Shown in pieces: positions 16,019-21,745 of a DNA stretch of 21,745 nucleotides. Under the pieces are notes generated by a model. The model made no database searches and was not told the origin of the DNA. It was given only the letters and a program-made list of their open reading frames with translations. Origin of the DNA: Proteobacteria bacterium UBA4457 (GTDB taxonomy: Bacteria; Pseudomonadota; Gammaproteobacteria; Ga0077536). The stretch is from contig DGOV01000080.1 in the NCBI GenBank assembly GCA_002390205.1, forward strand, positions 1 through 21,745. Reading direction: 5' to 3'. Both the position numbers and the translations under genes were made by a program. Positions within the stretch are counted from its first letter, which is position 1. The number at the start of each line of letters is the position of its first letter.

Positions 16019-16815
16019 ATACCGCAGATTTGTAACTGAAACTGAATGGCCTCTGAGGTTTGTTTGGGTTTACTACTAGTATCGTAATGGTGGAAAAACC
16101 GAACTGTGAAGCGATGCTTGCCGCCGCTTACTTCGGGGAAAACAGGTAATGACATCGGTAGAGAAAAGCGCAATAGATGACTGACTTTCTCTTTATCTAG
16201 ACTCCGTTGAAAAAAACCTTCTGATGCCGTTTCAAAAGATGTTACTGAGCTCCCCCTAATAATTTCAAGCATGAGTGCAGTGGCATTTTTCATCGGTAGA
16301 ATATCTGACATCCATTTTTCAATTTGAAAAATTTTTTCATCCTGGCTAAGATTGCTCCAGAAAAAAAAGCGGGGAAGATCAAATTTATTAACCCCTTTTT
16401 GGAAACTACGTTTTTGACGGACCTGGTGAATTAACTCGTCAGATTTTATGCAAATTCCTGGATGATATGCGGGTGATTTTAGGGTGGCGAGACTGTTTTT
16501 TATAGTGGCTATCACTTTTTCTAAATTATTTGGATCCACCTGAGGGTTGCCGGAAAAAATGCTAAAAGCATTTGCAGCACGTTCTAACTCCGTTATCAAA
16601 TCTTTCCTTAGGTCTGAGCGATTAATAAAATCAGATAACTCTATTAACAAACTTACCGTTGCGCCACTTTCTAATTTCTCTCCTGCGGTATAGTTATCAA
16701 TTTGTGAACAAAAGTACTCCATTCTTAGAAAATTACGAGCTTTTTCATTTATTGGTAACTCATAAGTTACTAGGTTTTCTTGAAGAAAAAAATTTTGGTG
16801 GTCGTGACTATTCAT
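16015..16815 (-). CDS. zapD: Z-ring bundling protein ZapD
   Basis: Cytoplasmic FtsZ-associated protein of 266 residues (formerly YacF) that cross-links FtsZ filaments and binds the FtsZ C-terminal tail, which is conserved in this window. The N-terminal stretch YELPINEKARNFLRMEYF corresponds to the E. coli HPLNEKMRTWLRIEF region. LRKDLITELER, FDLPRFFFW, ALMLEIIRGS, LLRFSLP and SGGKHRFTVRFF follow in the family order. The start overlaps the coaE end by 8 bases and has no clear Shine-Dalgarno, suggesting translational coupling. It is slightly longer than the E. coli protein at the N terminus. Confidence 0.94.
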   Translation of the reverse strand: MNSHDHQNFFLQENLVTYELPINEKARNFLRMEYFCSQIDNYTAGEKLESGATVSLLIELSDFINRSDLRKDLITELERAANAFSIFSGNPQVDPNNLEKVIATIKNSLATLKSPAYHPGICIKSDELIHQVRQKRSFQKGVNKFDLPRFFFWSNLSQDEKIFQIEKWMSDILPMKNATALMLEIIRGSSVTSFETASEGFFQRSLDKEKVSHLLRFSLPMSLPVFPEVSGGKHRFTVRFFHHYDTSSKPKQTSEAIQFQLQICGI

Positions 16816-17449
16816 TCACGGGACTCAGTTTTTGCGCAAGTTGCTCATACAGCTTATGGAGCCTTTGTATCTCCGTAGTCAAACTAATCTGCTGTGATGA
16901 GTTATCTATAACATCGTCAGCAATGCTTAGCCTTTCTTCTCTAGTAGCTTGAGCTTTCATGATAGCTGAGACTTCTTCTTTTTCGAGTAAATCTCGACTC
17001 ATTACTCGTTCTAACTGTTCTTTTTCAGAGCAATCAACTACTAGGATGCGATCGAATTTTTGACGTCGTTCACTTTCTGCTACTAGTGGGATAGAAATAA
17101 GACAATATGACATCGTTGAAGATTTAATCTGATTGGAAATTTCTTCTCTAATCTTCGGGTGAGTGATTTTTTCTAGTGCTTTTCTTTTGCTTTCGTCAGA
17201 AAAAACAACCGATTTTAGTGCCGCCCTGTTCAATGTATTGTTGTCATTGAGAACACCGGTACCGAATTCGCTAATGATTTCCTTAAGACAGGGTTTTCCA
17301 GGCTCTACTATTTCCCGAGCTATTAGATCAGCGTCTATAACTTTTATGTCGAACATTGCGGAAAACATGTCACAGATATAAGTTTTTCCTGATCCTATGC
17401 CTCCAGTGACTGCTACTACATAAGGGTATTGAGGTTGATTTGAAGTCAT
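16808..17449 (-). CDS. coaE: Dephospho-CoA kinase
   Basis: P-loop kinase of 213 residues that phosphorylates the 3' hydroxyl of dephospho-CoA, the last step of coenzyme A synthesis. Visible are the ATP loop GGIGSGKT (16-23, Lys22), VIDADLIAREIVEPG, HPKIREEI, and the lid and base-binding region SRD...ATREERLSIADDVIDN. The ATG at 17449 has AGGA seven bases upstream (17457-17460 on the complementary strand). The end overlaps zapD. The yacG gene often found between coaE and zapD in related genomes is absent here. Confidence 0.97.
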   Translation of the reverse strand: MTSNQPQYPYVVAVTGGIGSGKTYICDMFSAMFDIKVIDADLIAREIVEPGKPCLKEIISEFGTGVLNDNNTLNRAALKSVVFSDESKRKALEKITHPKIREEISNQIKSSTMSYCLISIPLVAESERRQKFDRILVVDCSEKEQLERVMSRDLLEKEEVSAIMKAQATREERLSIADDVIDNSSQQISLTTEIQRLHKLYEQLAQKLSPVNE

Positions 17450-17561
17450 CTAGTTATCCTGGCTTTGGAATTCTACAGAGGATTCTACACATAATGATAG
17501 ACTAAAGCTGCCTATGGCTTAGTGTTCAAAAAGCATGCGCTAGTTTCCAGTTAATTATTGT

Positions 17562-18323
17562 CTAGTTTATCCAGATAATTGCAGCCATTCTTCCTGCCGA
17601 ATCTCCTCGTCTATGAGAGAAGAATTTTTGTGTATTATCAAAAGTACATCTCTCATCAGTATAAATTTCTGAAACTCCAAGCATCTCCAACTGCATGGTT
17701 GCGTAGAGCGCAAGATTCAGATGCCATTTTTCATCAATAAGTTTGAAGCAGGCATGATTGGAAGAGTTAAGAGCAATAAAACGTTGACGTAGAGACTCTC
17801 CTATAGGGTAGTGGATTTGACTAATATGAGGTCCGATCCAGACAATTATTTCTTCTGGTGGCGCGTGGAAAGAAAGAAGAGCATTTTGGACAACTCCCGC
17901 AAGTAATCCGCGCCATCCCGCGTGGACTGCAGCTACTTCCTTACCTTTTCGGCAGGTCAATAAGATTGGTAAGCAATCCGCTACTGACACGGCACAAAGT
18001 GTATTACGTTCTGATGTTACACACCCATCTGCTAAAATAGGCTTTTCTTTGGCAGGAAACCTCTTAATAGTCGCTTGGTGTACTTGATGTATCCAGACAG
18101 GAGGGCTTGGCAGGCGCAAATGTTGACAAAATTTCTGTTCACTGCTCTGGATTAATTGGCGTTCATTAAGGCTGGTACTGTTGTTGGTCTGTAGGCAATC
18201 GAGGAGTTCAGGTATCTCTGAGAATTTCTCGCTGAAAACTGCCGAAATATTTTTTGGCGCTGGCCAAAGAGGGCTAAAAAAACCATTCTTTGTTACGACT
18301 GTTTTATTGTCCGCGTATATCAA
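17562..18323 (-). CDS. pgeF: Polyphenol oxidase / purine nucleoside phosphorylase family protein (YfiH)
   Basis: Member of the DUF152/YfiH family, 253 residues. Characterised relatives are described as peptidoglycan-editing factor (PgeF) and as multi-substrate purine nucleoside enzymes. The zinc and active-site residues are present: QVH (His82), ADCLPIL (Cys117) and VHAGWRG (His134). The C-terminal SHRRGDSAGRMAAIIW matches the family YRR..TGRMA stretch. The TTG start at 18323 overlaps the rluD stop (TTGA); no ATG or GTG lies nearby. Oddity: the usual N-terminal signature TRxGG..xxPYxSLNL and the downstream NR are not recognisable, although the spacing is kept (residues 31-67). Confidence 0.9.
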   Translation of the reverse strand: MIYADNKTVVTKNGFFSPLWPAPKNISAVFSEKFSEIPELLDCLQTNNSTSLNERQLIQSSEQKFCQHLRLPSPPVWIHQVHQATIKRFPAKEKPILADGCVTSERNTLCAVSVADCLPILLTCRKGKEVAAVHAGWRGLLAGVVQNALLSFHAPPEEIIVWIGPHISQIHYPIGESLRQRFIALNSSNHACFKLIDEKWHLNLALYATMQLEMLGVSEIYTDERCTFDNTQKFFSHRRGDSAGRMAAIIWIN

Positions 18324-19285
18324 GTTGCCTGTCTCTGCACATCACACCTCAGCTCGGAGATCAGATGGACAAAATCGTCGGGAGGGTTGGCAGTGAAAGT
18401 TTGTAATTGATCTGGTAAGGGGTAGAAGAATTCTAGTTGTTTTGCATGAAGAGCTTGCCGTGTAAATGTTCTAATTGTGTCTTTTAGATTTTCGTCACAA
18501 TTCTTGGGCACGATCGGCCTTGCACCGTAGGTAGTATCTCCAACTAATGTATGGCCCAGCGATGACATGTGGACTCTAATCTGATGGGTCCTGCCTGTTT
18601 CCAATCTGACCTCGAGTAGGCTGTGGCGTCTAAATTTCTCTAAGATTGTAAAATGACTGACAGCATGTCTGCCAGAAGGAGCTATGCGCATTTTGGTTCG
18701 CTGTCGATGGTCTCTAGCTATCGGAGCATTTACTGTCCCCCCCGATATTGGGACACCATTGACAACAGCCTCATAGACTCTTTTGATTTTTCGAGCAGCC
18801 ATGCTCTCATTCAAAGAGGTATAGCTATGCTGTTGCCGTGCAACTAAAAGCAAGCCGGAAGTATCCTTGTCAATACGGTGCACAAGTCCTGCTCTTGGCA
18901 ACAGACTTAGCTCTGGATACTTCTCTACTAAGCCATTAGCCAGGGTTCGATCGTGATTACCTGCCCCTGGATGAACCACTAAACCAGCTGGCTTATTGAC
19001 AATAATGAAGTCGAGGGTTTCCGAGACTATCTCAAATTCTATTTCCTGAGGAATTATTGTATTTTCGACTAGTGTTATTTTGGCCGTAGCTAATGTTAAA
19101 ACATCACCTTCATGAACTTTGGCTCTCGGCTTTGCGCTTATATTATTTAGGTGCGCTCGGCCTAAGACAATTTGGTTTTTCAGCATCTCTCGAGAGTATT
19201 GTTCGAAAAGTTTTGCAAGAGCTTGATCGAAACGTTGACCGTCTAGTGATTCGGGTACGATTGAGGTTAAGAGTATATCGGACAT
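18320..19285 (-). CDS. rluD: 23S rRNA pseudouridine synthase RluD
   Basis: RluA-family pseudouridine synthase of 321 residues, expected to modify helix 69 of 23S rRNA (positions 1911, 1915 and 1917 in E. coli). An N-terminal S4 RNA-binding domain covers roughly residues 15-75. The catalytic motif HRIDKDTSG places the active Asp at residue 139, the same number as in E. coli RluD. VNKPAGLVVHPG and RLETGRTHQIRVHMSSLGHTLVGD are typical. It is the first gene of a two-gene overlap with pgeF and diverges from bamD, a common gammaproteobacterial arrangement. AGGT lies about 10 bases before the ATG. Confidence 0.95.
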   Translation of the reverse strand: MSDILLTSIVPESLDGQRFDQALAKLFEQYSREMLKNQIVLGRAHLNNISAKPRAKVHEGDVLTLATAKITLVENTIIPQEIEFEIVSETLDFIIVNKPAGLVVHPGAGNHDRTLANGLVEKYPELSLLPRAGLVHRIDKDTSGLLLVARQQHSYTSLNESMAARKIKRVYEAVVNGVPISGGTVNAPIARDHRQRTKMRIAPSGRHAVSHFTILEKFRRHSLLEVRLETGRTHQIRVHMSSLGHTLVGDTTYGARPIVPKNCDENLKDTIRTFTRQALHAKQLEFFYPLPDQLQTFTANPPDDFVHLISELRCDVQRQAT

Positions 19286-19380
19286 TTATGAGTTACCTGA
19301 ATCTTAAAGCCTATTATTTAGTACGTGTATAGTATGTTATTTTCTTCATGTTATTTATAGTAGGATCGGTTAAAATTTTC

Positions 19381-19408
19381 TTGCAGCGCGGCTGCCGGCA
19401 AATATAAA
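19381..19408 (+). promoter_or_regulatory. Putative sigma-70 promoter for bamD
   Basis: TTGCAG (19381-19386) and TATAAA (19403-19408) are separated by 16 bases, giving a good match to the housekeeping consensus. The predicted start is near 19415, about 20 bases before the bamD ATG. The spacer is a GC-rich island holding an inverted repeat GCAGC-gcg-GCTGC (19383-19395) and the palindrome TGCCGGCA (19393-19400), so it could contain an operator. Confidence 0.55.
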
Positions 19409-19433
19409 AGTATTACTGGGATTCATCATTTAT

Positions 19434-20237
19434 ATGAAAAATAAATTGCAAGCCTCTCTGTGGCGCAAAATGTTTCTATTTGTCTTCCTGTTGGCGTCGG
19501 GGTGTGGATATTTTCAGAGTCAATCAGACAAAGATAAAGAAGAAAGTAAGTGGCCTGAGGACAGGCTTTACAATATGGCCAAGCAAAAGCTTGACTTCGG
19601 TTCTTGTGGAGGGGCAATTGAGTATTATGAAAAGCTGCAGGCTCGATACCCTTTTGGTGTTTACACACAGCAGTCGCAAATTGAGCTAGCTTATTGTTAT
19701 TTCCGAACAGATGATCCTATGATGGCGATTACTACAATCGACCGTTTCATCAAAGTTTACCCGACTCACGCTAATATGTCGTATGCCTTCTATCTTAGGG
19801 GGTTAATTAACTTCGGAAGAGGGAAAGGACTTGCTGAGCGTTGGCTTCCTAAAGATGGCTCGCAACGAGATCCTGGAATGGCGTTAGAGTCTTTCAATGA
19901 TTTTAGTGAAGTTGTTAAGACTTTTCCAGAAAGTGTTTACGTCGAAGACTCTAGATTGCGTATGCGGTACCTGCGAAATCAGCTCGCACAGCATGAGGTT
20001 AATGTCTCTAATTATTATATGAGGAGAGGCGCATACGTAGCGTCGGCAAACAGGGCTCGGTACGTGATAGAGAAGTACCAACAAACTCCAGCTGTTCCAG
20101 CTGCGCTAGTATTGTTAGTGAAGTCATATAAGATTCTAGAGTTGAATGATCTCGCGGCGGACGCACTGTCAGTTCTGGAGCTTAATTATCCAGATCATCC
20201 TCGATTACCAGAGATAAAGGCAGTCACCGTCGAGTAA
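19434..20237 (+). CDS. bamD: Outer membrane assembly lipoprotein BamD
   Basis: Essential lipoprotein of the BAM complex that inserts beta-barrel proteins into the outer membrane, 267 residues. The signal peptide ends in LLASGC, with the lipidated cysteine at residue 24. The mature protein has tetratricopeptide repeats, including DRLYNMAKQKLDFGSCGGAIEYYEKLQARYPFG, LAYCYFRTDDPMMAITTIDRFIKVYP and RDPGMALESFNDF..VVKTFPES, spaced as in E. coli BamD (YfiO). The start at 19434 gives a basic N region; ATG 19470 would still leave a signal peptide. The 3' end is convergent with nadE, one base apart. The predicted promoter lies immediately upstream. Confidence 0.95.
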   Translation: MKNKLQASLWRKMFLFVFLLASGCGYFQSQSDKDKEESKWPEDRLYNMAKQKLDFGSCGGAIEYYEKLQARYPFGVYTQQSQIELAYCYFRTDDPMMAITTIDRFIKVYPTHANMSYAFYLRGLINFGRGKGLAERWLPKDGSQRDPGMALESFNDFSEVVKTFPESVYVEDSRLRMRYLRNQLAQHEVNVSNYYMRRGAYVASANRARYVIEKYQQTPAVPAALVLLVKSYKILELNDLAADALSVLELNYPDHPRLPEIKAVTVE

Positions 20238-20238
20238 T

Positions 20239-21745
20239 TTAAAAGCTCTCTGTTTCTTTGTATTTTGAAGTAATTGGGAACCGTCGATCTCTACCAAAGG
20301 CTCTGGTAGTGACACGCACGCAAGGAGCGGATTGACGCCTTTTGTATTCATTTTTATCGACCATCGCTGCTATTTTTTTCACAATGGGTAATTCAAAGCC
20401 CAGTGAAGAGATTTCCGTTGGTGTCTTGTCGCACTCTATATACAGCTCTAGAATTTGGTCGAGTAGGTCATAGGACGGAAGTGAGTCCGAATCCTTTTGG
20501 TCTGGAGCAAGCTCAGCACTAGGAGGTCGCTCAATGACCCTCGATGGAATAGCGTATGACTGTGTGTTTCTCCATTTAGCTAGTTCGAATACTAATGTTT
20601 TAGGTATGTCTTTGAGCGGAGCAAAGCCACCTACCATGTCTCCATAGAGCGTTGAGTAACCCACAGCCACTTCACTTTTATTACCAGTGGTTAGAACCAT
20701 TCTTCCCGTAGCATTCGACTCGGCCATTAGAATTACTCCGCGGACTCTCGCTTGAATATTCTCTCCAGTCACTCCTTTTGTTTTATTCGATTCATTGACG
20801 TTAAGACATTTCTCGAAAGAATCAACCATTTCATGTATCGGGGTTGTTTCAAAGCTACAATTTAATAATTCTGCCTGTTGGCGGGCATCATCAATACTCA
20901 TTTGTGCAGTAAATTTTGATGGCATAGAAATCGCAGCGACTCGCTCTGCGCCGAGGGCATCAACCGCAACTGAAAGTGTGAGCGCTGAATCTATTCCTCC
21001 GGATAGCCCGATAACACAACCCGGAAAGTTATTTTTATCGACATAATCTTTTACTCCCAAGACTATAGCTTGATAAATTGATTCATGCCGATTAGGCAGT
21101 ATTTCAAAGGTACCGGAAAGAATAGGCCCCGTATTTCCACGTTTCACTGTTATTAAAGAAAGTGACTCTTTACAGGCCGGCTGCTGAGATACAACGTTTC
21201 CGAGTTCGTTGACTGCGAATGAGGCGCCATCAAATACAAGTTCATCTTGCCCGCCAACACAGTTAAGGTAGATTATAGGCAACTTCGCAGCCTTCGCAGC
21301 ACGGGCCAAAGCTGCAACTCGCTCTGTGGGTTTTCCTATATGGTATGGGGACGCATTAATATTGAAAATAATCTCGGCACCTGCATCTTTGGCTTGCTGT
21401 GCAGTGCTAGGGCTCCAGATATCTTCACAGATGCTGAAGCCAACTTTAAATCCCAGAATACTAGCCACACATGGGTTTTCTCCGGAGGAGAAGTATCGTT
21501 TTTCATCAAAGACTGAGTAATTCGGAAGTTCTCGTTTCCGGTAATTAGAAACGATAGAACCATCGTGCATTAACGCACAGCTATTATATAGAAGACCGTT
21601 TTCTTTTTCGGGGTACCCTATAATTACGAACATGTCTGAAGTGTTTTTTGCTATTTCATCAAGAGCAGTTTTTACTTGTCGATGTAATTCCGGTCTCAGA
21701 ATCAGATCTTCCGGTGGATAACCGGTAATAGCTAGTTCTGGAAAG
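20239..21745 (-). CDS. nadE: Glutamine-dependent NAD+ synthase, 5' end outside the window
   Basis: Converts deamido-NAD+ to NAD+ using ATP and glutamine. The frame stays open to the right edge, where it encodes FPELAITGYPPEDLILRPEL. This is the catalytic-Glu region of the N-terminal nitrilase-type glutaminase, so the ATG at 21633 is internal. YRKRELPNYSVFDEKRYF (Lys) and GFSICEDIW (Cys) complete the glutaminase triad. The C-terminal synthetase has the pyrophosphatase loop GLSGGIDSAL, then TTGNKSEVAVGYSTLYGD and the end FPITSKY. This two-domain form is distinct from the short ammonia-dependent NadE of E. coli. Only a few dozen N-terminal residues should be missing. Confidence 0.96.
   Translation of the reverse strand, partial: FPELAITGYPPEDLILRPELHRQVKTALDEIAKNTSDMFVIIGYPEKENGLLYNSCALMHDGSIVSNYRKRELPNYSVFDEKRYFSSGENPCVASILGFKVGFSICEDIWSPSTAQQAKDAGAEIIFNINASPYHIGKPTERVAALARAAKAAKLPIIYLNCVGGQDELVFDGASFAVNELGNVVSQQPACKESLSLITVKRGNTGPILSGTFEILPNRHESIYQAIVLGVKDYVDKNNFPGCVIGLSGGIDSALTLSVAVDALGAERVAAISMPSKFTAQMSIDDARQQAELLNCSFETTPIHEMVDSFEKCLNVNESNKTKGVTGENIQARVRGVILMAESNATGRMVLTTGNKSEVAVGYSTLYGDMVGGFAPLKDIPKTLVFELAKWRNTQSYAIPSRVIERPPSAELAPDQKDSDSLPSYDLLDQILELYIECDKTPTEISSLGFELPIVKKIAAMVDKNEYKRRQSAPCVRVTTRAFGRDRRFPITSKYKETESF

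Noticed and set aside
1..21745. A hidden mobile, defence, phage or biosynthetic system
   Set aside because: Every stretch above about 200 bases is accounted for by a recognisable core gene. No transposase, integrase, tRNA, repeat array or unfamiliar gene cluster is present.

Overview
The window is a block of housekeeping genes from a moderately AT-rich gammaproteobacterium. The assignment rests on four things: a dcw cell-wall/division cluster running through to lpxC, a ZapD homologue, the secA-argJ-mutT-zapD-coaE neighbourhood familiar from Pseudomonas-like genomes, and an FtsZ C-terminal peptide nearly identical to that of E. coli. I cannot name a genus. A type II murB lies between murC and ddl, which is not the E. 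coli or Pseudomonas arrangement but occurs in some other gammaproteobacteria.

Layout. Bases 1-9330 (+ strand) carry murD (3' part), ftsW, murG, murC, murB, ddl, ftsQ, ftsA and ftsZ. From murD to ftsQ every neighbouring pair overlaps by 4 or 8 bases. The chain breaks at ftsQ/ftsA, where a 17-codon reading frame fills the gap and ends in an ATGA overlap with the better ftsA start. lpxC (9419-10336) follows ftsZ behind its own likely promoter. A DciA (DUF721) gene lies on the - strand, convergent with lpxC and divergent from secA. secA, argJ and a Nudix/ThiE-like fusion follow on the + strand to 15956. On the - strand, rluD-pgeF (19285 to 17562) and coaE-zapD (17449 to 16015) form two overlapping pairs. 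bamD (+) diverges from rluD, and glutamine-dependent nadE (-) runs off the right edge.

How the genes work together. MurD, MurC, MurB, Ddl and MurG make the peptidoglycan precursor. FtsW polymerises it at the septum. FtsQ, FtsA, FtsZ and ZapD build and bundle the division ring. LpxC, SecA and BamD serve the outer membrane through lipid A synthesis, protein export and barrel assembly. DciA, RluD, CoaE, NadE, ArgJ, PgeF and the Nudix protein are general housekeeping genes.

I see no mobile element, CRISPR array, tRNA, rRNA, phage or defence genes, and no gene-free stretch above about 200 bases. I do not find a new multi-gene system. The points worth a second look are local: an altered SYGGSS motif in FtsW, a possible leader cistron before ftsA, a missing canonical start in argJ, an 11-base inverted repeat around the lpxC start, a PgeF lacking the usual N-terminal signature, and a probably inactive ThiE-like domain.
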